A DNA stretch of 64,000 nucleotides from Myxococcales bacterium (lineage in GTDB: Bacteria > Myxococcota_A > Polyangia > Polyangiales > Ga0077539), in contig JAEUKH010000050.1 in assembly GCA_016792845.1 (NCBI GenBank), forward strand, positions 124,001-188,000, in the 5' to 3' direction. Every line of letters starts with the position of its first letter. The stretch's first letter is position 1. Positions 56,723 through 64,000 of this stretch are shown here, piece by piece. The notes under the pieces are model-generated. The model was not told the origin of the DNA. It saw only the letters and a program-made list of their open reading frames with translations, and made no database searches. Both the position numbers and the translations under genes were made by a program.

Positions 56723-59086
56723 GTGCCAGAGCTTTTTTCATTCGAGTCCGACGCGCTGCCGCCTCAGACCCGGGTGCTCGCGTTCTCAGGTGATGAAGGG
56801 CTCTCGCACCTCTACACCTGGGATGTGTTCGTCTTGATTCACGGTGAGGGGGCGACCACCCTCGACCTTGAGGCCCTCCTCGCGACCCGCGCGACGGTGC
56901 GCGTGGTGAACGAGTTCGGCCTCCCGCGGATGAGCTTTCACGGCGTCGTGGCCTCGGCCGAGCTGGTGCACGACCGCGGGGGCGAGGGCTTCTACAAGCT
57001 CCGTCTGATGCCGCGCCTCTGGCATCTCACGCTGAATCAGCACAGCCGGGTCTTCGCCGACAAGGCGCAGTATCGCAGCATCGTTGATGTGATCAAGAAG
57101 GTCTTTACGCTCAATCGACTGCGCGAAGGCGCCGATTATGAGCTTCGCCTCTCGCGGAGCTACAAGGCCTACGAGCACATTACACAGTACAAAGAGAGCG
57201 ACTTCAGCTTTCTCTCTCGTTGGATGGAGCGCGAGGGCATCTACTACTACTTCGATCACGACGGCGACCAAGAGAAGCTGGTGCTGATCGACGACGCGCA
57301 GGCCCACGGCACCCTCGCCGAGGGGGCGAAGCGCTACTTCCCTACGGTGGGGCACGAGACCAGCGCGGTCGAGGCCTTTCAGACCTTTACCGCCAAGAGC
57401 GCCACCTTGCCGAAGAAGGTCGTGCTCCGCGACTACGACTATCTCCGCCCCGGCACCGAGGTGACGGCCACGGCGGCGGTGAGCGACACCATCCAAGAAG
57501 AGGTGGTGCGGTACGGCGACAACTACGACCAGGCCCACGTGCGCGACCTCTCGACGGTGCGCTCGCAAGCCTTGGCTGCGCAGGGCAACGTGTACCGCGG
57601 TCGCGGCCGGGTCTTCGATCTTCGCACTGGGTACCGCTTCGAGGTGAGCGAGCACACCCGGCCCGAGCTCAATCGACTGTATCTTGTGACGCGGCTGCGT
57701 CACCGCGGTTTGAACGTGGCGGCGGCCGACCGCGAGACCATGCAGCGCATCGGCGTCGATTTCGAGACGCCGTACTCGATCGAGGTCACCGCCATCGGTC
57801 ACGACGTGCAGTACCGGGCCCCTGAGCTCACGCCCATGCCGCGCATCTGGGGCGTCGAGAGCGCGACCGTCGACGGCGCCGCCGAGAGCCCCTACGCGCA
57901 GATCGACGCCCACGGGCGATACAAGATCAGGGTGCGCTTCGACGAGCTGCGCCACACCGACAGCAACAACTCGCTCTACATTCGGATGTTGCAGCCTCAC
58001 GGCGGCAGCACCGAGGGCTTTCACTTCCCGCTACGCAAGGGCACCGAGGTGATGCTCGCCTTTGTGGGGGGCGACCCTGACATCCCGGTCATCGCATCGG
58101 TGGCGCCCAATGCCGAACGGCCCTCGCCGGTGGCCGAGCACAATCACACGCTGAACGTGATTCAGACCGGGAGCGAGAACCGCCTCGAAATCGACGACGC
58201 CCAGGGCGCACAGTACATCGATTGGTCGACGCCGCACCAGGGTACGAAGTTTCACCTGGGTTCGAAGACACACTTTGCATTCAACGTGTTTCTTCAAACC
58301 GGCGGCGATGGCGGCTTTGACTTCGGCACCGACTGGGATATCAAAGTCGGCGGGTGGAAGCATGAAGACGTTGTGGGCGAGGTGAGGCTCACCTACCACA
58401 ACATTCAACACACCACCGTCGACGGCCGGGTGACCGAGATCTACAAGGTCGGTCAAGAGACCACCATCAACGCGGGCGGCAAGCAGACCACGGTGACGGG
58501 GCTCGTCGAAGAGACCTACAACACGGGCCAGACCACCACCATCACGTCGGTGGGCCAGACCACCACGGTGACGGGCCCGGTGACCGAGACCTACAACACG
58601 GGTCAGACCACCACCGTGACCGCCGCGGGTCAGACCACCACGGTGACGGGGCTCGCCACGCACACCTACAACACGGGTCAGACCGTGAAGGTGACCGGCG
58701 ATCTGAACGAGACCATCACGGCGCAGTATGTGCTCACCGTGGGGGGTAACAAGGTCTCGGCGGTCACCGGCGAGGAGTCGTACTTCAAAGGCGCCGAGCG
58801 CAAGTTCGTGTACGGTCTCGGCTCTGAGATCTTCGTGGGCGCGAAGTTCGATGTGAAGCTCGCGGCGACCATTGATTTGCAGTTTCCGTTCGCGCTGAGC
58901 GCCACCGCGGGCACCAAGGTCGAGCTCCGGCAGGGGGTCAACATCAGCGCCCACGTCGGGCTCTCGGTCTCGTTGAAAGAGGCCGTGGCGGTCGACATGG
59001 AGGGCATCTCGCTCAGGCAGCTCGGCCCGCGGATTCAGCAAGCCGCGGTCTTCTGCGGCATGTCGCCCATTACGATCTTTCTATGA
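56723..59086 (+). CDS. vgrG: VgrG spike protein of a type VI secretion system
   Basis: The tip protein of the T6SS needle (787 aa). The N-terminal part (about 1-380; FSGDEGLSHLYTWDVFVLIH, SFLSRWMEREGIYYYFDHDG, VRYGDNYDQAHVRDLSTVRS) matches the gp27-like hub. A gp5 OB-fold follows (about 390-470; AQIDAHGRYKIRVRFDELRH, GFHFPLRKGTEVMLAFVGGD). The C-terminal beta-helix (about 560-700) is made of Thr/Gly repeats, and the end (residues about 700-787) has no recognised effector domain. The GTG at 56723 is chosen because GGAGGG lies 7 bases upstream; a GTG 15 bases earlier also opens the frame. It is the first gene of a coupled adaptor cluster (ATGA into the next gene). Confidence 0.95.
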   Translation: MPELFSFESDALPPQTRVLAFSGDEGLSHLYTWDVFVLIHGEGATTLDLEALLATRATVRVVNEFGLPRMSFHGVVASAELVHDRGGEGFYKLRLMPRLWHLTLNQHSRVFADKAQYRSIVDVIKKVFTLNRLREGADYELRLSRSYKAYEHITQYKESDFSFLSRWMEREGIYYYFDHDGDQEKLVLIDDAQAHGTLAEGAKRYFPTVGHETSAVEAFQTFTAKSATLPKKVVLRDYDYLRPGTEVTATAAVSDTIQEEVVRYGDNYDQAHVRDLSTVRSQALAAQGNVYRGRGRVFDLRTGYRFEVSEHTRPELNRLYLVTRLRHRGLNVAAADRETMQRIGVDFETPYSIEVTAIGHDVQYRAPELTPMPRIWGVESATVDGAAESPYAQIDAHGRYKIRVRFDELRHTDSNNSLYIRMLQPHGGSTEGFHFPLRKGTEVMLAFVGGDPDIPVIASVAPNAERPSPVAEHNHTLNVIQTGSENRLEIDDAQGAQYIDWSTPHQGTKFHLGSKTHFAFNVFLQTGGDGGFDFGTDWDIKVGGWKHEDVVGEVRLTYHNIQHTTVDGRVTEIYKVGQETTINAGGKQTTVTGLVEETYNTGQTTTITSVGQTTTVTGPVTETYNTGQTTTVTAAGQTTTVTGLATHTYNTGQTVKVTGDLNETITAQYVLTVGGNKVSAVTGEESYFKGAERKFVYGLGSEIFVGAKFDVKLAATIDLQFPFALSATAGTKVELRQGVNISAHVGLSVSLKEAVAVDMEGISLRQLGPRIQQAAVFCGMSPITIFL
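58439..58738 (+). repeat. 75-base repeats in the VgrG tail
   Basis: Four units of exactly 75 bases, starting at 58439, 58514, 58589 and 58664, each encoding 25 residues built on TYNTGQTTTVT(A/S)xGQTT (for example TYNTGQTTTITSVGQTTTVT). They code for the beta-helical spike; the last unit has diverged (TGQTVKVTGDLNETITAQY). Confidence 0.9.
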
Positions 59087-61731
59087 AAGTGATCAAACCA
59101 CAAAAGGTGGGGGTGCTCTCGCGCACCTTCACCTTTCAACGGAGACATCTCTTCGTGATCTCTCCGGTGGTGGGCTTTCGTCTGGGTTCGCGCCGCAGCC
59201 TCGTGGCCGAGGTCGATTTGTGGAAGGGGCTCACCCCGCACCTCGCCGGCGCCCGCGCGCTCGACGAGTCGATGCCCAAGGCCCGCGGCGAGTTCTTGCT
59301 GTTCGGCAACGCGGTGCCCCTCCGTCGCGAGGCCGCCGCGGCGATGATGGTCTCGGCGATGCTCGGGCAACACGAGAAGCGCCTGCGGGTCACCGGCGAT
59401 CGCTTCTGGTTGCCCGATGGCACGGTGTCGAAGCCGACGCCCTTCGCTGAAATGCCTGTCGATTGGGCCCACGCCTTCGGGGGCCCCGCGGTGCCTGAGA
59501 ACCCGCTCGGCAAGGGCATCGCGCGGGTCGAGACCTCTGCCGGGCGGCTGGTGCCTTTGCCCAATGTCGAAGCGCTCGGGGCGACCGTCGAGGCGCCCGG
59601 CGATCGGCCCGCGCCGGCGAGCTTTTCGGGCTTCGATTTCGCATGGCCCCAACGGCAATCGAAGATCGGCACCTACGACGCGCAGTGGCTGAGAGAGCAC
59701 TTCCCCGGGTTGGCCGCCGACATCGATTGGAGCGCCTTCAACGTCGCGCCGTACGATCAGCGCATCGACGGCGTCTGGCAAGGCGAAGAGCCCTACCGGC
59801 TCGAAGGCTTTCACGCCGAACACGCGGTGATCGAGGGGCACCTCCCGGGGGTTCAGGCCAGGGCCTTTGTGACCCAGCGCCGACCCGACGGGGCGGTCTT
59901 CGAAGAGGTGCTCTTGCGCCTCGACACGGTGCAGTTCTACCCCAATGAAGCGTTGGGGCTGATGGTGTTTCGCGGGCTCTACCCCGTCGCCGAAGACGAC
60001 GCCCACGACCTCGAGCACCTGGTCATCGCGTGCGACGACCTGCACGGCGCGAGGCCGCTCGAACACTACCGCGGGGTGCTCGACCGTCGGCTCGACCGTC
60101 GGCGCGGGGCCATCGAGGCGCTCCGCGACGCTGACCTGATGCCGACCTCGATGCGCGAGCGCGCCCTCGGTGAGAGCGACGAGATGCGCGCCACCGCCGC
60201 GATGATGAAGCGCGAGAAGCGGCTCACCGAAGGGCTCTTGCGCAAGGCCGAGGCCGAGCGGCGTCGGGCCGAGGGCGACATGGCGCGGTACGGCATCGCG
60301 ATGCCCGAGAGCGCCCGCGCGTTTGAGACCTCGCTCGACCCAGACGACGCGAGCCTCGAACCCGACGCCATCGCCGAGGCGCTCGATCAAGCCGATGCGA
60401 TGCTCCAATCGGCCCGCGAAGACGCCGACCGCGCGACCCGCGAGGCGCTCGACTCGTTTCGCGAACATTGCACCGCGCAGGGCCTCGACGCGGCAGAGAT
60501 CCTCGCCAAGAGCGAGGCCGCGCAGGGCGGGCCGCCGCGCTTCTCGGCCGCCGCGCAGATCGCCTCGATGCGAGAAGACGCCCTCAGAGACCCGAGCCCG
60601 GGGGCCCGCGAGCGCCTCGACGCCGCGTTGTCTGAAAAGAATGTCGAAGGGCTCTATCAGACTGAGACCATGCTGCGTGAAATGTATCGCCGCATGGCCC
60701 ATGAGCAGCAAGCGCCCGCCGCGCCGATGCCCGACGCCCTCGCGGCGCGCCGCGCTTGGGTTGAGCAAGAGCACATCGCAGGGCGTTCGCTCGCGCGGGC
60801 CGACCTTACGGGCGTCAACCTCTCGGGGCTCGACCTCACCGGCGCTGATTTGCGCGAGGCCTGGCTCGAAGGCGCACGACTCGATGGGGCCGTGTGCGAT
60901 TGGGCCGACCTCCGCGGGGCCGTGCTCACCCGGGCCGACCTCACCGGGGCGCGGCTCCACGGGGCGCGCCTTCAAGGGGCCAACCTGGGCCTCGCGACCT
61001 TGGTGCGGTGCGACCTCCGAGAGGCCGACCTCAGCGACGCCATCTTGGTCAAAGCGCAGGTCTACAACGCTGATTTCACCCGGGCCACGGTGTGCCGCGC
61101 CGACCTGCGCGGGGTCGAGGCCGAGGGCGCGGCCTTCGACGAAATCGACGCGAGCCACAGCCTGTGGCTGAACGCGACCTTCGAGGGCGTCTCATTCAAC
61201 AAAGCGACGCTGTTGAAGACGCTCTTTTTTGAGTGCACCCTGCGACGGTGCAGCTTTGAAGGGGCCGAGCTTGAGTCTGCGGTGATGCTCCAATGTGACG
61301 CCTCCGAGGGGCGCTTCCGCAACGCGATGATGAAGGGGTTTCGCGCGGTGCACGCCACGGTGATCGAGCGGGGCGATTTCTGTGACGCCTTGCTCGACGG
61401 GGCCAACCTCCGCGACGCCAGGCTCGCGGGCTCGGTGTTTCATCGGGTGAGCATGGCGGGGGCCGATTTCAGCGGGGCCGACCTCCAGGGCGCGTCGCTC
61501 TACCGCGCGCGGGGCCGCGAGGCGCGGTTTGTTCGGGCCAACCTCAGCAACGCGCACATGGTGTCATTCGAGAGCCTCTCGGGGCTCTTGACCCACGCCC
61601 TGGTCGAGGGGGCCGACCTTCAAGGGGCCAACCTGTTTCGCGCCGATCTCTACGGTGTGCGCGGTCGCCCCAAGAGCCTCGAAGGCGCCAACCTGACCGA
61701 GGTGCGATATGTCGCGCGTACCGAGGCTTGA
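59083..61731 (+). CDS. DUF2169 adaptor fused to pentapeptide repeats
   Basis: An 882-residue two-part protein. Residues 1-330 are a DUF2169 domain (WKGLTPHLAGARALDESMPK, WAHAFGGPAVPENPLGKG, FNVAPYDQRIDGVWQGEEPY, VIEGHLPGVQARAFV), a family of T6SS adaptors that load effectors onto VgrG/PAAR tips. Residues 340-560 are helical and charged (MRATAAMMKREKRLTEGLLR). From about 566 to the end there are continuous pentapeptide repeats of the A(D/N)L type (GADLREAWLEGARLDGAV, LTGARLHGARLQGANLGLAT), which fold into a square beta-helix. Translation is coupled to vgrG (ATGA). The pentapeptide end might carry the cargo or act as a spacer; its function is not known. Confidence 0.9.
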   Translation: MKVIKPQKVGVLSRTFTFQRRHLFVISPVVGFRLGSRRSLVAEVDLWKGLTPHLAGARALDESMPKARGEFLLFGNAVPLRREAAAAMMVSAMLGQHEKRLRVTGDRFWLPDGTVSKPTPFAEMPVDWAHAFGGPAVPENPLGKGIARVETSAGRLVPLPNVEALGATVEAPGDRPAPASFSGFDFAWPQRQSKIGTYDAQWLREHFPGLAADIDWSAFNVAPYDQRIDGVWQGEEPYRLEGFHAEHAVIEGHLPGVQARAFVTQRRPDGAVFEEVLLRLDTVQFYPNEALGLMVFRGLYPVAEDDAHDLEHLVIACDDLHGARPLEHYRGVLDRRLDRRRGAIEALRDADLMPTSMRERALGESDEMRATAAMMKREKRLTEGLLRKAEAERRRAEGDMARYGIAMPESARAFETSLDPDDASLEPDAIAEALDQADAMLQSAREDADRATREALDSFREHCTAQGLDAAEILAKSEAAQGGPPRFSAAAQIASMREDALRDPSPGARERLDAALSEKNVEGLYQTETMLREMYRRMAHEQQAPAAPMPDALAARRAWVEQEHIAGRSLARADLTGVNLSGLDLTGADLREAWLEGARLDGAVCDWADLRGAVLTRADLTGARLHGARLQGANLGLATLVRCDLREADLSDAILVKAQVYNADFTRATVCRADLRGVEAEGAAFDEIDASHSLWLNATFEGVSFNKATLLKTLFFECTLRRCSFEGAELESAVMLQCDASEGRFRNAMMKGFRAVHATVIERGDFCDALLDGANLRDARLAGSVFHRVSMAGADFSGADLQGASLYRARGREARFVRANLSNAHMVSFESLSGLLTHALVEGADLQGANLFRADLYGVRGRPKSLEGANLTEVRYVARTEA

Positions 61732-62776
61732 GCCCGCTGCGCTGATCGAGCGGCTGAGCGAGGGCGAGCTCATCGCCGACGTCTCGCTCGCGGGGGCCGA
61801 TCTGAGCCTCTATGACCTCTCGGGGGCGGTCTTCGAGCGGGTCGATTTCAGCGGCGCGAGGCTGCACGGGGCCGACCTCCGGGAGTCTGTGTTCTCACAG
61901 TGTCTCTTTCGAGAGAGCGTGGCCCGAGAGGTCAACCTCAAGCACGCCATCGTCGATCAGTGCGAGCTGGTCGACGCTTCGTTTCAAAAGAGCAACCTCC
62001 AAGGGGTGCGGCTGACGCGCTGCCGGGCCGAGCGCTGCGACCTCTCGCAGTGCGACCTGACCCTCGGGGCGATCTGCGCGTCGAGCCTTCACGAGGCGAG
62101 CTTCGCCGAGGCTCAGCTGACCCGCGCCGTGTTGATCGACAACGATGTGCGCGGGGTCGATTTCTCGCGGGCGCTCTTCTCGCTCACCACCATGATGAAG
62201 GCCGAGCTCGCCGGGGCGCAGTTTGTAGACACACGCTTCGACCTCTCGATCTTTATCGGGAGCGACTTCACCGGCGTCACCCTCGCGGGCCTCAGCTTCG
62301 ACGCCTGCCAGTTCATGGACGCGCGGCTCGGCGACGTTGACCTCCGCGGCGCGCGGCTCACGCGGTGCAACTTCAAGGGCGCCGACCTTCGGCGCGCGCG
62401 GCTCGAGCGCTGCGACCTCCGCAACGCGCTCTTTGTCGAAGCCCAGCTCGGGCTCGCGAACTTCGAGGGGGCGACGCTCTCGCAGGCGCTCTTTCTCTCG
62501 GCCGACGCGAGCGCCGCCAACTTCTCTGGGGCGACCCTCGACCAGGCGGTGTTGACCCGCGCCAACTGCCGCGGGGCGCGCTTTGTGGGGGCCAACCTCA
62601 CATGGGCCGACCTAAGCTATGCGACCCTCGACGCCTGCGATTTTTCAAGGGCCACCATGTTTCGGAGCAAGCTGCATGGCGTCTCCCGCGACGCGGCGGT
62701 GGGCATCGACGGCCACGCCGCCTTGGGCGACGACGGGCCCCTCGCCGAGGCCGAACGCTGGTCACCCTCGCTGTAA
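61709..62776 (+). CDS. Pentapeptide-repeat protein
   Basis: A 355-residue protein made almost wholly of pentapeptide repeats (about 20-330; SLAGADLSLYDLSGAVFERV, ADLRRARLERCDLRNALFVE, GATLSQALFLSADASAANFS). It starts 23 bases inside the end of the DUF2169 gene, in another frame, so the two are tightly coupled. There is no transmembrane segment. The T6SS context suggests a role with the neighbouring adaptor: effector-loading scaffold, or immunity protein. Nothing in the sequence decides between them. Confidence 0.9.
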   Translation: MSRVPRLEPAALIERLSEGELIADVSLAGADLSLYDLSGAVFERVDFSGARLHGADLRESVFSQCLFRESVAREVNLKHAIVDQCELVDASFQKSNLQGVRLTRCRAERCDLSQCDLTLGAICASSLHEASFAEAQLTRAVLIDNDVRGVDFSRALFSLTTMMKAELAGAQFVDTRFDLSIFIGSDFTGVTLAGLSFDACQFMDARLGDVDLRGARLTRCNFKGADLRRARLERCDLRNALFVEAQLGLANFEGATLSQALFLSADASAANFSGATLDQAVLTRANCRGARFVGANLTWADLSYATLDACDFSRATMFRSKLHGVSRDAAVGIDGHAALGDDGPLAEAERWSPSL

Positions 62777-62806
62777 TCGCGCGTCACGCTCACAGGAGTT
62801 TCATGT

Positions 62807-63457
62807 ATGAACAATGTCGCTGTCGCTTTGAAAGACGCTCCGGTGAGTCTGCACGAGGCCCTGGTGACCCGAATCGAGGGGGCAGGGCGATACGAGGTTC
62901 AGACCGCCGCGGGGGCGGTGCTGTGCGGGCGCGCGGTGAGCTGCCTCGTCGAGCCCATGGTGGGCGACACGGTGCTCGTGGCGCGGGGCGATGCGCGGGC
63001 CTTCGTAACCGCGGTGCTCTTGCGCGAGGCCGGGGTCGAGACGACCTTGGCGCATCAGGGCGATTTGAAGGTTGAAGTGAAGCAGGGGCGCTTCACCGTG
63101 GTGGCCGACGAGGGCGTCGAGCTCGTGACGGGCTCGACCCTGGCGCTCCTGGCGGCGAAGGTCTCATTGCAGAGCCCCGAGGCGCAGGTGTGGGTCGAGC
63201 GGCTCGCGCATGTGGGGCAAGAGCTGCACGCCGAGGTGGCGCGGGTGCGCGAGCGCTTCGGGGTGCTCGACCAGACCATTGAGCGCTGGTCGCAGCGGGC
63301 GAAGCGTGTGTACCGCACCGTCGAAGAGCTCGAACGGCTCAAGGCCGAACAGATTGACTATGAAGCGGCGCACACCGTGCGGGTGCACGGCGAGAACACG
63401 GTGATGACCGCCGACGCCCTGGTGCGCGTCGACGGCGAGCAGATTCATCTCGGTTGA
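62807..63457 (+). CDS. DUF3540-domain protein
   Basis: A 216-residue protein matching the DUF3540 family found with VgrG, DUF2169 and DUF4150 genes in T6SS loci. The N-terminal beta domain reads GAGRYEVQTAAGAVLCGRAV and VEPMVGDTVLVARGDARAFV; a beta-stacked middle (VEVKQGRFTVVADEGVELVT) leads to a helical C-terminal part (LAHVGQELHAEVARVRERFG, WSQRAKRVYRTVEELERLKA). The molecular role is not established; the conserved neighbourhood implies tip assembly. The gap to the pentapeptide gene is 30 bases. Confidence 0.85.
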   Translation: MNNVAVALKDAPVSLHEALVTRIEGAGRYEVQTAAGAVLCGRAVSCLVEPMVGDTVLVARGDARAFVTAVLLREAGVETTLAHQGDLKVEVKQGRFTVVADEGVELVTGSTLALLAAKVSLQSPEAQVWVERLAHVGQELHAEVARVRERFGVLDQTIERWSQRAKRVYRTVEELERLKAEQIDYEAAHTVRVHGENTVMTADALVRVDGEQIHLG

Positions 63458-63476
63458 AGCCGAAGAGGGGTACGCG

Positions 63477-63866
63477 ATGTTTGGCAACTCACAGTTGATG
63501 GGCCTCGATATGGGCTTCCCCGATGTGTGTCTGACGCCGCCGGTGCCGGTGCCGATCCCGTATCCGAACATCGCGGCGGGCCCCATGGGCGTGCCCGCGG
63601 CGTACAACGTGCTGTTCATGGCGACGCCGGCTCACAACCTCGCGACGACCATCCCGATGACCAACGGCGACAACCCCGGCGTGGCCTTGGGGGTCGCGTC
63701 GGGCATGGTGATGGGCCCCTCGCGGCACCTGACCGCGGCGTTTACGGTGTTGGTCAACGGCATCCCGGGTACCAGAATGACCAGCATGAGCCTTCAGAAC
63801 AGCACCAACTGCCCTGGGGTTCGCCTGGTGCCGAGTCAGGTGAAGGTGCTCCTCTTGGCGCCTTGA
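63477..63866 (+). CDS. DUF4150 (PAAR-like) spike-tip protein
   Basis: A 129-residue PAAR-like DUF4150 protein that would cap the VgrG trimer. It contains FPDVCLTPPVPVPIPYPN, MATPAHNLATTIPMTNGDNP and GVASGMVMGPSRHLTAAFTV then INGIPG-like VLVNGIPGTRMTSMSLQNST, as in this family. It lies 19 bases after the DUF3540 gene. Its stop TGA is overlapped by a TTG that opens the next short frame. With VgrG and DUF2169 it completes the delivery set. Confidence 0.88.
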   Translation: MFGNSQLMGLDMGFPDVCLTPPVPVPIPYPNIAAGPMGVPAAYNVLFMATPAHNLATTIPMTNGDNPGVALGVASGMVMGPSRHLTAAFTVLVNGIPGTRMTSMSLQNSTNCPGVRLVPSQVKVLLLAP

Positions 63867-63988
63867 GCGACGCCTATCGCCATCGCACCAGCCACGGCAA
63901 CGCTTCAAGGAACGCCGGCGCCGCGGCCTCGGCTTCAAGCGACAACGACTCGACCTCGGGCAAGAGCACGGCCCCCAAGGCGCGCTGA
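63863..63988 (+). CDS. Possible short linker ORF
   Basis: A 41-codon frame starting with TTG in the TTGA overlap with the DUF4150 stop and reading LSDAYRHRTSHGNASRNAGA, then Ala/Ser/Asp-rich, ending at 63988 where an ATG (TGATG) opens the next gene. Perfect coupling on both sides favours a real small protein, but its composition is low-complexity, so it is tentative. Confidence 0.35.
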   Translation: MSDAYRHRTSHGNASRNAGAAASASSDNDSTSGKSTAPKAR

Positions 63989-64000
63989 TGCGCCTCGCCC
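63988..64000 (+). CDS. Start of the next T6SS-cluster gene (cut by right edge)
   Basis: Only MRLA and part of the next codon are inside the window. Its position directly after the PAAR-like gene is where cargo effectors or further adaptors are found in such loci, but the product cannot be told. Confidence 0.3.

Noticed and set aside
59035..61158. Minus-strand open frame of 707 codons over the DUF2169 gene
   Set aside because: Antisense of pentapeptide repeats produces regular but meaningless Val/Gly/Pro sequence.

Overview
The window is very GC-rich, densely packed DNA. It carries many lipoproteins with Asp-Ala-Gly-rich linkers, a Hanks-type Ser/Thr kinase with a zinc ribbon, FHA/vWA proteins, a sigma-54 activator fused to a signalling ATPase, and a VgrG/DUF2169/DUF3540/DUF4150 type VI secretion cluster. 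Together these suggest a predatory or social deltaproteobacterium of the Myxococcota (Polyangia-like). This is inferred from gene style; no rRNA gene is present to confirm it. No tRNA, rRNA, CRISPR array or transposase was seen.

Layout, left to right. 1-2352 (-): DNA polymerase I, cut by the left edge. 2422-8539 (+): TolC-like outer-membrane protein, MlaC-like periplasmic protein and a 1285-residue VIT/vWA/FHA/vWA protein. 8551-10196 (-): SDR oxidoreductase and DeoC. 10274-12054 (+): HSL-type esterase coupled to a 2OG-Fe(II) oxygenase-like protein. 12327-14291 (+): SPFH/flotillin-like membrane protein. 14285-19262 (-): aldo/keto reductase followed by two paralogous polytopic membrane proteins, joined by 4-base start/stop overlaps. 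19430-22609 (-): Ser/Thr kinase and PgeF-like multicopper-type oxidase.

22636-29505 (+) reads as one operon: purine nucleoside phosphorylase, cytidine deaminase, a repeat-rich lipoprotein, a 1223-residue ATPase-TPR-sigma54 activator and a small lipoprotein. A convergent gap with three 62-bp-spaced hairpin repeats separates it from ribA (-). Next come ThiO-like oxidase and a hydrolase (+), an M23 peptidase (+), an APC permease (-), a PQQ-type propeller protein (+), a small beta-rich exported protein (+) and an arrestin-like protein (-). These are followed by a pair of coupled surface lipoproteins (six-module Cys-patterned repeats; calcium-repeat plus vWA), a metallophosphoesterase, a Rieske protein, a TPR protein, a lytic transglycosylase, NadB and a 665-residue unknown protein that ends at a strong terminator.

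50230-51670 is a small degraded island with visibly lower GC. It holds one intact Cys-rich lipoprotein gene flanked by an 86-bp direct repeat (84/86 identical) that encodes the same C-terminal domain fragment, plus a broken lipoprotein relic. Then follow a NUDIX hydrolase and M20 peptidase (-), ClpB (+), and a T6SS spike/adaptor cluster to the right edge: VgrG, DUF2169-pentapeptide fusion, a second pentapeptide protein, DUF3540, PAAR-like DUF4150. The cargo effector of this cluster probably lies just beyond 64000.

Housekeeping functions (polA, deoC, punA, cdd, ribA, nadB, clpB) are interleaved with envelope, signalling and secretion genes. The most distinctive material is the ATPase-TPR-sigma54 operon, the tandem membrane-protein pair, the VIT/vWA/FHA/vWA protein, the low-GC relic island and the VgrG adaptor cluster.
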